Shown: piece by piece, positions 11,401 to 23,700 of the stretch
Layout: the number at the start of each line of letters is the position of its first letter
Position numbering within the stretch: position 1 is the stretch's first letter
NCBI RefSeq assembly: GCF_003945595.2
Contig: NW_024104320.1
Span: forward strand, 1,409,365-1,473,364
Reading direction: 5' to 3'
Length of the DNA stretch: 64,000 nt
Source of the DNA: Pipra filicauda
Taxonomy: Eukaryota > Chordata > Aves > Passeriformes > Pipridae
Program-made: the position numbers and the translations under genes
The notes under the pieces: generated by a model
What the model was told of the DNA's origin: nothing
Seen by the model: only the letters and a program-made list of their open reading frames with translations
The model's database searches: none

Positions 11401-12336
11401 GCTCACTTCCATGTGAGCTGCTTCAGCACAGTGACCTCTTAAATCTACTGTAGATCCCACTTTTTTTTTGGTTGGACTTGTCTTGCAGAGCTCCTGAGCT
11501 GTTCAGGCTAAAGTATGGTTTTTTCCAAGTCTTGAAATCACATCCACAGATTGCCATGAAGAACTGTGTAGGGCCGAGATCTAGGAGGCCGTGGGCTGAA
11601 TGCTCCCTTCCTTCCTGGGATCCCTGGAGAATCACCCACACAAGAAAGATTAAAAAGTTCATTTCCAAGGTTTTGTAAGAACGAATATTAGGGAGGACTA
11701 TTTTATGTGCTTGTTATAGGGAACTTGAACTGCAGAACATGTTGATTGTTGCAGGCAGTTTTTGATGAGAGGGAGCTGTGACCTGGACTATGAGGTGTGG
11801 CTCAGGTCTTTACTCTTATGTCTAGATGGAAAAGCCAGCTCATGAACCCAGACCAGTGACCTGCCTAGGGCTGTGCCTGCTGAGGGCTTACCCACTCCTT
11901 TCTTTTTTTCTTTTCAACAGCTGTTTCCTTCTCTGTCAAAACATTTTGCCTTGACCGAAATTTCCACTGTCTTGACTGCCCTAGTTAAGGTTAGCATCTT
12001 AGCCTGAAACTATTTCTGGATGCTCCATGAAATCATGTATTATGTAGTTATGCCTATGATAAATTAAAATGGATAGAGGAATTTTCCTGTTACACTTCAG
12101 TCACCTTATTTCTGAGGTGCAGTGTATGAAAATTTGGGAGTCCTTTTCTCCACCCTGTCCATCACAGGCTGTGTTCCACCCAGGCTGGCTGCTCTCACCA
12201 TTGTATCACCTAAGGCTTCTGAGACCTGACCCAGTACCTGCTTCTCCCACAGGGCTACGTGTTTTTGGACTATTTTGACCCATCAGAGTATGATCCATTC
12301 TCCCAGAAGACGTGCACAGACTGCTGGAAGGTGTGA
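5351..12336 (+). CDS. FAM228: FAM228-family protein (four coding exons recognised)
   Basis: Exons 5339-5443 (coding from ATG 5351), 8102-8176, 8835-9032 and 12253-12330 all join in phase 0. The protein is recognised by its FAM228 core: IIASVQCILDRENCFVR, EVDRYLRHNDFLNLRKKEIV, YKEWLKDVLEPVLQKI, and LDYFDPSEYDPFSQK, which align with the LDKYLQHHAFL and EYDPF blocks of mammalian FAM228A/B. If the last exon is not spliced further, it reads one Val codon and then TGA at 12334-12336, giving about 149 residues. That is shorter than the mammalian proteins (over 200 residues), and I did not find exons for their C-terminal part. The gene is convergent with ITSN2, as FAM228A is in human. Function is unknown. 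I cannot tell whether it corresponds to FAM228A, FAM228B or a single avian gene. Confidence 0.85.
5537..5664. repeat. 64-bp tandem duplication in FAM228 intron
   Basis: Two adjacent copies (5537-5600 and 5601-5664) share GGAACTGGCCACCTAATCCC and differ at only a few positions. The period is not a multiple of three, which argues against coding. Confidence 0.9.
6258..6645 (-). mobile_element. CR1 LINE fragment, about 390 bp
   Basis: Reads as reverse complement CR1: GGAAGGGACCTGGAAAGATC near the left end, then TTGTTCCAGTCAGTGATTGA and TACCCCTTGTCTCCTCCCTG further right. It is one of the two longest CR1 copies here, in a FAM228 intron. Confidence 0.88.
8102..8176 (+). CDS. FAM228: FAM228 second coding exon
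   Basis: 75 bp, phase 0 at both ends. It encodes VTPDQSRDIIASVQCILDRE and NCFVR. Acceptor tctgttag, donor gtaaga. It corresponds to the AAIQSILYKEN block of mammalian FAM228B. Confidence 0.85.
8456..8480. repeat. TGATY pentanucleotide microsatellite
   Basis: Five tandem copies of TGATC/TGATT in a FAM228 intron. Confidence 0.85.
8835..9032 (+). CDS. FAM228: FAM228 third coding exon (core)
   Basis: 198 bp, phase 0 at both ends. It encodes EVDRYLRHNDFLNLRKKEIV, YKEWLKDVLEPVLQKIEDEM and KRKQEQLSQYLNYCNKK, the best conserved helical part of the family. Acceptor cttacttag, donor gtatca. Confidence 0.92.
9033..12252 (+). other. FAM228 intron with pyrimidine-rich stretch
   Basis: 3.2 kb intron. 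The main feature is a C/T-biased segment at about 10310-10830 on the + strand. No CR1 copy or conserved exon was recognised elsewhere in it. Confidence 0.6.
10310..10830 (+). repeat. Polypyrimidine-biased tract, about 500 bp
   Basis: The + strand is strongly C/T-rich with few G runs and is made of irregular CTTCC/TCTTC words rather than an exact tandem unit. ORFs seen on both strands are a by-product of this bias. Confidence 0.8.
12253..12336 (+). CDS. FAM228: FAM228 fourth, possibly last, coding exon
   Basis: Acceptor ttctcccacag. It encodes GYVFLDYFDPSEYDPFSQK and TCTDCWK, matching the HYDPKEYDPF block. A donor-like gtgtga follows 12330; read through, it gives Val and then TGA at 12334-12336. 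I favour a terminal exon extending to the + strand AATAAA cluster near 13.7 kb, but further splicing to an exon I did not recognise is possible. Confidence 0.75.
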   Translation, partial: GYVFLDYFDPSEYDPFSQKTCTDCWKV

Positions 12337-13361
12337 GGTTTGGAGTTCCCCTTTGACCAGCAGGCAGTTCATAGTTAGGAGGCAGAGCATGTTACTGATG
12401 TGCTGCTGTAGGGAAACACATTCTAGTTTTATTACCTGAACAAATATGGGTCCCAGCTCCTAGTGCATTTAAGCCCAAGAGTATTTGAACATGGTTTTCA
12501 GCAGGAATGTGGTTTGGATCCATACTAAGCCCAGATTTGGAGGCACAGTAGGCAATGGCAGGGGGGAGGTTTGTTTTCCTCATTTTAAATCCACTGCAGC
12601 AGCACAGGGAGTGTGTTCTGTCTAAGGAGGGCTGGAGAGTTCCCAGGCAAGCTGTGTGTGTGCTCTGTAGAAGGAACTACTCTGGCAGCTCAGCTGATCT
12701 TTACAGGAGCATGGCAATAGTTTTTACTTCTGTTTAAAGAATGAAAGTCATCAATCACCACAATGACAGCGAGAGCCAATGATGTCACCTGTCCCCCAGC
12801 TGACCAGAGCAGCAAGCACAGCCATCAGAAGGTACACTTTAGGTTACATCTCCTGCCAAAGCAAGTGGTAACAGGCCAGGTCTTCTGGCAAGCTGCAATA
12901 AACTTACTGTCTTGAACGTGGTTCTGAAATGTTGTTACTCAGCAGCCAAAGAAATGTCTGGGATGCTGCTTCTGTTGTTGCCAGCTCCAGTTCATGCTCT
13001 ACAAGCCAAAATCTGCTGTTTTAGATTTAACTTAGGCTCAGCTCAACAAAAACAGTGCTGGTGTTCTCTCCTGAACACAGTGTACAAGCAGTAAATCAAA
13101 CTTTTAACATACATTCTGAGAAAGCAGGAAATAAGTAGGGGAGGGGAGATGGGAAGTGCTTTTCAGAGAGTCTGTGCTGAGCAGCAGCTGAGCCAGTGCC
13201 CCACAAACCAGTCTCTCTCCCGTTCCAGTGTGGTCCCATCTCCCCCCTGGTCTGGCTGCACAGCAACTCTGGTCTCAAAGCCTGGAAAGAGAAAAACAGA
13301 ATTTCCTCTATTCTCCAATCACTGTACAGACATAATCTCTCAAGAGTTGCCAATATTGAGT

Positions 13362-13367
13362 TTTATT
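13362..13367 (-). terminator. Candidate ITSN2 polyadenylation signal (AATAAA)
   Basis: TTTATT on the + strand reads AATAAA on the - strand, the first such hexamer reached after the ITSN2 stop codon. Use is inferred from position. Confidence 0.5.
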
Positions 13368-13674
13368 TAGGATTAGAAATACTGAACCACAGAAAACTGT
13401 TAAAAGTAACAGAGGTTGACTCAGTAAGGAGGGTGCACAGATGGTGACTGCATGGGAAACTGCCAGAGTTCAGGAGGAATTGCTGCACCCGCGGAAAGGG
13501 CTGCTCAAGGAGGCAGTAAAATGGTTACAATGTATCAAACATTCTATAAACAAACTTTTTTTTTTTTTAACCATCCCTGATTTGGTGCCAAGAGAAAGCT
13601 TTTGCTTTCAACCAGCTCTTTTTACAGGTTTGTGTTGGGGTGTAGTTCCCCCCAAGCAAACTTTTTAAACTTGT

Positions 13675-13791
13675 AATAAACATTTCTTGAACGAATCCTG
13701 TAAGTTTTTCTCATTATTTCACATTCCCCTGTACAATAAAATATACTTTTTAAAAATCAATAAACATCTGTAGACAAATTACATTAATAAA
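13675..13791 (+). terminator. Cluster of four + strand AATAAA signals
   Basis: AATAAA at 13675-13680, 13735-13740, 13759-13764 and 13786-13791. They are well placed to end the FAM228 transcript after a long 3' UTR (about 1.35 kb past the TGA). They lie inside the predicted ITSN2 3' UTR on the other strand. Confidence 0.5.
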
Positions 13792-14601
13792 CTTATATTT
13801 TACTCTCTATATACATGTTGGCAATGTCAAAGCTTCAAGATTCACATGGAGGTCTGCAAGACCAAGGAAATGTACACAAATAACTTATATTTAGGAAAAA
13901 AACCCCAAAAGCTGAAGAGTATTTTGCCACATTATTGTGGGTCACAGTATTTAAAATATTTTTTCTAGTTATTCTTCACAACAACATTGTCTTAGCAGAG
14001 AATGATGAATCAAACTGAAGCAGAAATTAAAATCAAGTAGCAGTTACTGATTCCAGTGCAGAACTAAGTCAAGTAAAGAACTACACTTGATTCTTAAAGA
14101 ATATACAATATATTGGAGACTTCTCCAGTACTAAGGCTTCTTCAGCATTTTACCTTTAAAACCATCATCCTGAGACGGGAAGATTCCAGTGGATATCACT
14201 TTTAGGATTTCAAATGGAATGATTCCAGTGTTGAGCTTAAACCATTCCTCAGTCTGTCTGTCAGACCAAGTGGTAAAATATACAAACAGCTTGGTGCCAC
14301 ATTTCTACTTAATACTTTTTATGGCCCTGAAAATGGAAACATTGGCATCCAAACCCACGATATTCCAACATAATAAAAAGGCACTGAGCTATAGTACTGT
14401 ATATACAGTAACATTTGTGTTTGCATAGATCAGCAACAACTGGGAACACTGCAAGGAACTAAGCACAAGCAGGAACTAAGAGGAAACACGGAGGCAGCAG
14501 GAACTCTTGCTTAATAACCAGCGTGGGGCAAGGAATCTTTTACCAAAAGATATTCAGTCTGTCAGCTTCAGTTGTCCTTCATAAATTAAAAGAAGTTGTT
14601 C

Positions 14602-14759
14602 TTAGAAGAGTGCTTTCTGATCAAAGAGCTGCAGGTCAAAGCGCACCCAGACTTCTCCAGTTGGAACTTCATGCAGCAGTAAGTGTTTAGTCATGGGGCC
14701 TTTGCTCTCTTGTTCTGTTCGGATTTTTGCTACTGGAACTTCGGTGCGACCCAAAAAAT
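14602..14759 (-). CDS. ITSN2: ITSN2 terminal coding exon 36: end of C2 and stop
   Basis: 158 bp of coding sequence. It encodes [40 protein letters not shown] and DQKALF, then TAA. The acceptor cccaacag defines its 5' border at 14759. It is continuous with the 3' UTR on the lower-coordinate side. Confidence 0.97.
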
Positions 14760-17700
14760 CTGTTGGGCAGGTGAGTAAGACATTTCATTAGGCAAGGACA
14801 GCTTAGCAAACCTGAGTCAGGTTAAGCAGCAATGCTGCATAGTAGGTGTTCAGTTCCAGAGCACTGCTCCCAGGTTTCCTGTTTGACTGGCCCTCAGCCC
14901 TGTGTAAACCAGCCAGCAGTGACAAAAAAGGGTCTTTTTAGAAGACAAAAATGCTATGGATTTAGGATGGACAACATGCCTTTATTGTCATGTTTGAGCT
15001 TAGGGCTTTAAAAACACTCTTAGAAAATACCCTTTCAGAAACACAATTTCAAATGTTCTCCAGTTTTAGAGCTGGCAGGTCAGAGTTAGGTGATAGAAGC
15101 TGTTTACAAATCAGCTGAGATGCCACAAGGACAATAAAAAAAATCAACTGTTTTGGCTCAGCCAACTTTTATTAAGCTTATATATCATTCTTCTCTCAAG
15201 AACAATGACCTTGAACAATTACTACCACTAGTAGGTTTATAGTTCTATTCAGAAATCATAAACCTTCTTTGTGGCCATTTCTTATACAACATCTTTGTGT
15301 GTGTCTGTGCATTAAAAGGCTCAGTGTGAACTGAAAAACCAGCAGACTCTGCTGTCCAGCTGGGAGAAGCAGCCAAAGTCATGTTACCTCACAGGAGAAA
15401 AGACTGAGCTACAGTTACACACATGGCACCTCAGGTCAAGGCAGTTCCTAGCAAATCTGCAATAATCAACCACATGTCAGCCCTGAAAGAGCATTTAAGC
15501 TTTTAGGGAGTACCTGACAGCTTGTTTCCAAGCAAAACAAGAAAGCTTATCAAGCTGTTGCCGTGCAGATACAACCTGGCACCTTATTTTTGGGCACCTA
15601 CAGTGAGAGAGTAAAATTTCTGCTTTCAAATTCTCTGTCTGCCCAGTCTGACCAAAAAAAAAAAACAAACCATGACTGACATAAAAGCCAGAGTGGAATC
15701 AAATCTGACTGCCTGGAGCTGCTGGCTCTGGAAGGCTACTGAACCTCCTGTGTCCTGAGGCACTGCTTTCACACAACACTTCCCAGGCAGCAGTCAAGAG
15801 CCATAGGCTCTCAGAACTGCTGCTTTTCCTAAATGTCCACACTTACCATCGGGTGAGAACTGATCCCTGTCAAACATGGTGATACACAGGACATCCTGAT
15901 ACAGGTCCTTGATGAAGAACTGGCAGTTGAAGTTCCACTTGGGGTTCAGGGTGTCCTGCATGGTTCTGGTAGTGTAGCTCTGCGAGCCCATGCTGATCTC
16001 ACAGTACGGGTTGCTCTTCCCTAAACACAGAACAGGGAGTGAAAATCCCCTGCAGTGCAGAAACCTCCCCTCCATCTGGAGCCTTCCTGGACACACATCG
16101 ATGCTGCTGCCCAGATGTGGATCAGGCAATCCCTATATCCCACAGCAGCACAGAGCTGGTTCCTCACTTGTTCCTCTGAAGCTAAAGAATGGCTAATTCA
16201 TACAGAAACTGTAGCTGAACCACAGTGTTTCCCAAATCACCAAACTCCTCTCAGCAAGCCTTTCCAAATGTTACAGGAATAAAAGTGATCTGAGACTGTT
16301 TCCCTCACTTACCATTGGGCTTACAGGCCTTTAGTTCTGTTGCTTCAATCACGTGCACCATCAAACGTCCTATTCCTGAGGTTTTCTGCGAGCGAGCTGG
16401 GAACAGAGAGGTCAGAAATAAATGGATTGGTTGGAACTGTAAAAACTGGCAATAGATCTGAAGAGGGAGATCCTGCACAGACACTGTGGCATCCTCCAGG
16501 TGGATGAGAGGGAAATACAGAACTCTGTAGGTACCTTGATAAGCCTTTTCACGTTTCTTCTTCTCTGTTTCGATGTACTGCTCTGACGCCGCTTTGATTT
16601 TCTGGACCCAGGCAGTACTGCAAAGAGCAATCCCTACAGTCAGGGTCATGCCACAGGCAGGGAAGTCTTCAGCATCAGTGACTCTGCCCCAATCTCTTTG
16701 GCCATTCCCCCCCCTGGGTTTCAGAGGCATCACAAATCAAGTTAGGTCTTGGACTAAAGTGATGGAGGTTTTGGATTTAATCTTAATGCCACATTCCAAA
16801 TCAGACTAAATAAACACAAAGTGGAACTGCTGTTCTATTAAAGACTGCTGGGTCACATTAAAAACTGACTAGGACTGGGGAAAAATCCTATGGGATGCTG
16901 GACTTTGCAGCCCTAAACTATTCTTGTATACAACAGTAACATCAAGGAGCAGCAGATGTGGCTGGATTCCACTGCAAGAGCTGCTGCACAAGCAGAACAA
17001 AATCAGAGAAAACCTGTCATTCAAATGAGAGTCAAGTGGGTTTATTTCCTGACCAAGGGACTAAACCCTATTCTTGAGCTGAGAGCCCCCCATGTCTGCT
17101 CACTTGAGACGGCCTGCAGCCTCGATCTGCAAGTTTAGGCTCAGATCTGCACTGTCACTACTCACCGCTCGTTGATGTTGTCAGTTTTAAGTGTGTAAAC
17201 TCTGTCGATGTGTGATATGTGGAAAACTGGCTCATCGCTTGAAGGGTCTGTGGGCAGTTTCACAAGGACTTCATTAAGGAAAACCGGCTGAAAGAAGAGC
17301 AAATGTCACTGTCCCAGCATCACCCTGTGACAATGAGCTGAAAGTTTACAAGGATGTTTAAATACATTGTTTTACTGTAGGGAAAACTAAAGTCATAGGA
17401 CATAGGACAAACAATGAGATCATCGTGTAAAGGATGTGAGAAAGGGCTGAGAGAAAAACTACTCTGGCAATACACCCCATTCTCGTCTTCCTAGATGGAG
17501 AGCTTTGTGAAAGGGGCATGTCTGTGTAAGCAGAGCTGCAGTGTGAAGCTTGGAAGTCCCTGGAATCTCTCAGGCTTCCTATGGGAAAGCAACCCTGATA
17601 CTTAAACTTATCTCCCCAACTTCAGAATCTTGAGAACATGCACTGTGTCGACAGAGTGACTAAAATTTTGCACCCTTTACTGTTTTCTGAAGAAGGACAG

Positions 17701-20700
17701 GAAAGTTCTTGTGGATGCAACTTGTGCAAACTCAAGTCAAGGTTCCTGCCTCTGAACATCCCACTGAGCTGCTCAGGCACGATGCTACTTCTGCCCTTTC
17801 CTCCCCAAAGTGGATGGAAGTGTTTGTTAAACCAAGACACAAAAGCCTGTCCTTTTCCAGGATCCAAGCCAACGGCAGTTGTGCAAGTTGTCTGCCAGGA
17901 CATGCCTGTATGACAGCAAAAGGGGCCAGGCAGCTAATCCCAGCAGAACAGCAGCATTCCTCATCAGAAGCCAGGATCCACTGCTACTAACATGACCATG
18001 AAACACCTTGGTTCACTCACCATTTTGTACATTTTGAACTGGGAGTTGGATTTGGGGCTGAACAGTTTATCGGAGCCAGAAGACACAAACTGTTTAACCA
18101 TGTAGGTGAGCAGGAGGAAGTCATTGAAAAGGAATCCGTACAGCTCCTTACTGCTCTTGGCCTTGTACAGCTTCCCACTGTGCAGGAGCTTCCGTGGTCC
18201 CAGGCAGTTTGTGAGGGAGTTGAACACAGGTTGCTAGGAGAGACAAAACTCATTAGCACCAGCAACTTCATGCAGAGATCAGCTCCTGCTCCTCTTCACC
18301 GTGGAGATTGTTCAAGTTGCTCAAAACGCCCTTCTGTTTTGTTTAACGAATTTAGTTGCAAATTAAGAAAAAGGAAACTACTCTGTGATCAGCCATGGTA
18401 ACAGCACAACTCCCAACTCAGAGTAGATTTAAGCTTTTACCAAAACACATACGGGGTTCTGACTGGATGCGGGCATTTACTGCGCAGCCACTCCTCTGTT
18501 GTCCAGAAGCTGTGTTTAGAAAGAGCTGCACAGTCTGCAGTCAGGCACTCTTACAGGTGCATGAAGAGGTGATGGAACCAGGACAGACCTTCTGGGCCTG
18601 TCAAGCCTTGGTTCCTTAGGCAGCCAGTGGAGAACTGTCACACCTCATTTTGAAGGCTGTCCTGAAAGGTACAGGAGCCTGAACTCCACATATCTTTGAG
18701 GATCTGGCACTGAGGGCTTCTGTGCCCTTCCTGCATGAAGGAAAACCTTGGGAAGCACAGACTAAGTGAAATCCCACATAGTAACACCTGACTTAGCCCA
18801 GCGGCAACAGGAAGAGAACTTCATAGGGAAGAGTTATTTCTGTCTGTTTAACAATTTAAATGGTATCGGTTTTTAAGCTTATAAATCAAGATTTCTCCAC
18901 CACCAAAATCATGCAAAAATGAGGGTTCATCACATTATGGCTCTAAGTAGAATTCAATAAAAGCTTCTCTGCCAAGAGCTCAGTGGTGGATCACACTCCA
19001 ATAAGGGATGTGAGCAGGGACTCCCTTTCCCCCTCCAGCCTTTCTGAAATTACTCTGAGAAGACTCTTCCATGCAGGGTGTCAATGCAGCTACCTCAGCC
19101 AGGCCTTCGCACTGGACGTGGGACTGTATCCATTCCAGCCTGTCCGAGTTCTCCTTCTCCCGCACCCCTTCGTTCACCTGGGAGCACAGCTCCTCCGCAC
19201 GCTCCAGGGCCAGCCTCAGGGTACTGTGATCCGGGTGGCTTTCTGGAGTGTTCTCTAGAATCTGGTGTGGATCACAGAGGGGAGAAAAGATAAAATCCGT
19301 GTTAAGCACTGGTACTGCTCAGAGAAATCCCCATAAATGGTCAAGGCTTTATCTTTGCTTTTGCTATTGAGATCAGACTCAAGGCATTCACCTACAGAAC
19401 CTCACTTGGGGTACTCACACTCTTTATGAGCAGAGGGTAGCGTGTAATCCTTTGCATTGGTTTCAGGAGGAAACTGGAGAGGGGCATTCCTTTGCAGCGA
19501 GGGTCCAACGCAAGTTTCTGTGGTGCAGTAGAGATTTAACATTGCATTACTCATCAGGAAACACTTGCCTCACTGGCACTGAATACTGAAAACTCTCTGA
19601 TCAGATTAATTTTTCCAGGCATTCCAAGAGATCTTAGATTTTTTCAGTAAGCAAACAATACTTGTTTCCAGAACAAACAGGAAAGCCAGTGCTGTCATTG
19701 TACCAGACGCTTTACCAGCATAAATCATAGGGTCATTATTCATGCAGAATCCTTACATTCAAAACTGTTCCAGCTTTTATTTTGACATTACAGGCTCCAC
19801 TCAGGTTGAAAAAGAACAAAGCAATGAAAGAAACAAATGCCTGATGTCAGCAACTCTGGGAATTCTCCTTTCATGGCCTCAGTAAATTAGCTAGAGAGAA
19901 GGACAGGGATATAAATAAAGAGCACAGACAGTGTTAACCAAGGTCACCATACAAATACACCTTGGAAGGGTCTCAGCTATTTTCGCAGGATTTTACTCTT
20001 CTGGGTTATTTTGATCTGGTCCATGCTGGTCAGACGGGCTCCTCCCTTGAGAAAAGGAGAAGGCACAAAAGCTACTGAGTCAGATACCTTTAAGTAGTCT
20101 TTGAAATCAGCATCTTCATCAGTTTTCTGCTGCAGCAGCGACGCTCCGTTGAGCTGGCAGCTGCAGAACCGGATGTAGGCCTGCATGTGGGACAGCTCTG
20201 CCGCCAGGATGTCCCCGATCATCTGCACCGGCATCTTCTCTCCTCCCGTTTTCTTACGCACCCGCAAGGCTCTGAGGAGGAGAGAAATCACCATCCAACT
20301 TTGCTGCCATGTCTGTGAGGCCTAAATCACAGCCCTTACAACCCCCACCTCTGAAAGGACTCAAAGCCCGGGGGGTGAATTCCCATACACAGCAAAGGCA
20401 CTTCCAGGCAGCGCTGGGATCCAGCCTGAACCCCCAGGAGGTCACCAGCACAACATGCTGAGCTGAATGATCTGCCTGGTGGTGTCTGAGGGACTGGGAC
20501 TCTCCTGTGAGGTTTCTGGGACAATCAGCATCACTCTCTACATTCAACCAGCATCCCATTCAGTGAATTATTAGTCACATTGTCTCTCTAGAGTTTATTT
20601 TTAGATAATAGAAGGTTGATGTGCAGAGAACTGGAAAGAATGCTTCCCATGCACATACTTTTGTGTAGGCTCTGCTTCTAAGGTATTACAGCAAACGTGC

Positions 20701-23700
20701 ATCTGTTCTTGCTGTTTACTGTTCCCTCTCTCTTATTACAACTCCTTTTGAAGCAGTCTGTTGTGAATGCATACATGCACAGGAAATAATCAGCAAGGAC
20801 AGAATACTTATTGTAAAACCAGGAAACTTCCTGGAAAAAGGAACAAAAAAATAAAAAAGAGGAAAACGTAAGACTGCAGGTAAGTACTCACTTCAGTAGC
20901 TTTGTATTTGACATGATGAGTTCCTTCCAGTTAACAAAGATCAGCCCCATTTCTCCTTCTGTGAGAGAACCCGAATCAGCCATTGGTTTTTGGAAAACCT
21001 GGAGCCAAAATATGAGAAAATTGAGTCGTTCTTCAGAGACAAAAGCAGCTCAGCCTCTTGTTTAGCCTAGCAGTGACTGCTTTTGTTGAATGCTCAGTGT
21101 CTAATTTCTCAACAGTTAAAAGCAATTCCTTAGCAGCACTTGTGACAGCTGTCACTATTTCCCCATAGCGTGTGACCCCATTCTGATACCAGCATCATAA
21201 TTTGCAAAGCAGGAACAAGCACTGGGACCTGCAGGCTGACTGCTCAGCAGAAGAGCATTCCCATGATTTCAGAGTCAATCACTACACAAATTGCACTTGC
21301 ACATCGTGCTTTTCCCCCTGCCCAGAGGATGAAGGGTCACCCTGTGTTCAGAACCACAGCACATTACCTCTGGAGAGCAGAGCACCTGTGTAACTTGGTG
21401 TATTTAACATCTGTCACACTTTGCCACAGTTGTTTTATGCAGAGAGGTCAAATTGAACGCCCAACTCCACACTAGGCTGCCCAGTCCCTGCCTGACCTAG
21501 TGTGTTGGTCTTGCTTCCAGAAATAAAACTGGGGAGAAGGCACATGATAAACTTTTATGGTGCTTCTACAGCTTCTGTCATGAGCCTGTGCAGCTCTGCT
21601 CGATGCCCAGCCCAGCCCATCATCTTTCCACTGAACCCAAACACCAAAGAACAGGATTTGGAAAATAGGAAGGTCCTCGTAAGCCAAGGGGTTTCACAAT
21701 GTTGTTTTGCCTGCTGGGCAACCATGTAATGTTCACTGGAAAGGGAGGTGCCTACACACCTTTCCTCTTCCAGCATCTCACAATTTGTAAGAATCCCATT
21801 ATTGTTATTGTTCAGCAGGACAGAGGTGCTCTTTTTCTAAATGCATTTTCACATCCAAGACATCTCACCTCTACGACGAGCTGCAGATCGTCCATGTACC
21901 TTTCCTCCGTCTGAATGAGCTCGTGAATGTAGCCCTGCCTCTTCCTTTCCATTGGCTGCATGGTGTCAAGGCTCTGGAGATCAGCACACCCTATAAGAAG
22001 TAAGACAGAAGTTTAGATCCCACTCAAGGCACCAGATCTGATGAATTAAAAGAATTGCACCAGCACACACCAGCCTGTGCCTCAGACCACACAAACAGCA
22101 GCAGCGGGTTTCAAAATCGAGTGATGTAGCGATTGACCCCCTCCCTCCTTTGTGTCATTTTTCAGTCAACTTTTTATTTCTTCAAATGCCCCTTGTTCTT
22201 GTTACTGTGATGCAGAATGAGAATTCCTGACTTCCTGCCACTCCATTGGTCTCATGACTTTTCTCACCTCTTCTGCCACACTGATTTGAAACTTTCCTCT
22301 TACCTCATGCAATGTCTTTTTGGACTTGATGATCTTAAAGATCTTTTCCAACCTTAATGGTCCTATGATTCTAAGTTCTCTTTTGTGAGATGAAGTAATG
22401 AAAAATGTGTCTGGTCCTGACTTAGGACATCGCACCTTTAATCCCCACCCCATTTCTCAAGTCCTCTGCCTTGGCTAATAATTTATGATAAACCACCACT
22501 ACAAATTTTTAAAGTTATAACACATAATGTTATATCTGTGTAACTTCACAGTTGCATAACTTTTTTTTCTAAGATGAGCCTGAAATATGTTGAATTATTT
22601 TTATGTATCAATTACAAATAATCAAAATCATGCACAGGAACACACTGGCAGTCAGTGACACAAACCCCAACTTTCTGTAAGAACATGCGGGCCCTACAGC
22701 TTCACACAGCTCTTTCTCTACTGTATGTTAGTAAACAAGACAACAGTGTTCAAACTTTAGTAACCAAACCAAAAATTGGTAAAAACAAAGTGGTTTAGCT
22801 GGGTAAAGGAGAGAACAGAAAATCAATCTAGATCCATCTGTCAGCCATCACATGCCAGCAGAGGACTGCGAAGCAGCAGGGTGGGGGAAAAGGAGAAAAA
22901 AAGGAACAATTACAGAGAGTTTGAGAACATCCTTCTATTGCTGGGTGTGATGGCATCGCATTGTAATACCAGGTGGATTTTGCAGGATAGCAGAAAGGAC
23001 ATCGCAGGAACTCATTTAAATCCGGCATTTCTAGAGGAACAACACTTCATGAAAATTGACAGGTGGTGTGAAAGGCAGGGTGACCTACACAGAAAGGGCT
23101 GTGCCTCCCCACCACCCTGACACACCTGGGACACGAGGATGTGGCTTTATTCACTACCAGTGTATAGATCTGTTTATGGGAGGGCTGCTCTAAATAACGG
23201 AGTTAGTAATAAATTTGAGGGGAAAAAACCTAAGAAACACTAAACGTCAGGCTAAACTTGATGAGACAGTGACCTAGCGGGAACCTCACAGGCATCAAGC
23301 TGCTCTGAAGGAGCAGCAACTGTCAGCAAAAGAGAAACTCTTATCAAGTGAACTTACGACACCATGCCAAGTATTCTAACAGGGAAACCCTTTGAACAAC
23401 ACAAAGAAGTGAAACAGCAAAGGCAACAACCAGATTGAAAATCAGGACTTTTCAGTTCTGATTTGCACCCTAAGGAGGATCACAGATCTTAAGCCTTCTG
23501 ACAAGATTTGCAAAACCACCACTTTTTACAAAGAGGTCTGGGATTGCAGCTCTTTTGATTGTGCAGAATGCTGCTTCTGGCCTTAGTTATCCCCAGAGTT
23601 ACAATCAGGTCAAAATTAGATGAGAAAAAGAAGTAAAGTTATAGACTAAAGTCATTCTTGTGAAGTTTGGTATCTCAGTCCATTCAGACAGTCTATGGCC

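Larger units (their letters stand above)
13345..14601 (-). other. ITSN2: ITSN2 3' UTR (predicted)
   Basis: A-T rich sequence after the stop codon. The first AATAAA on the - strand below the stop is at 13362-13367, giving a 3' UTR of about 1.25 kb; this end is inferred. It overlaps four + strand AATAAA signals of the convergent gene. Several ATTTA-like stretches occur, but I claim no specific miRNA or ARE site. Confidence 0.6.

Noticed and set aside
12745..12831. Possible further FAM228 exon reading VTCPPADQSSKHSHQK before a gtacac donor
   Set aside because: The VTxPP resemblance is short, there is no pyrimidine tract and acceptor in the required phase 0, and a stop lies just upstream. Not enough to annotate.
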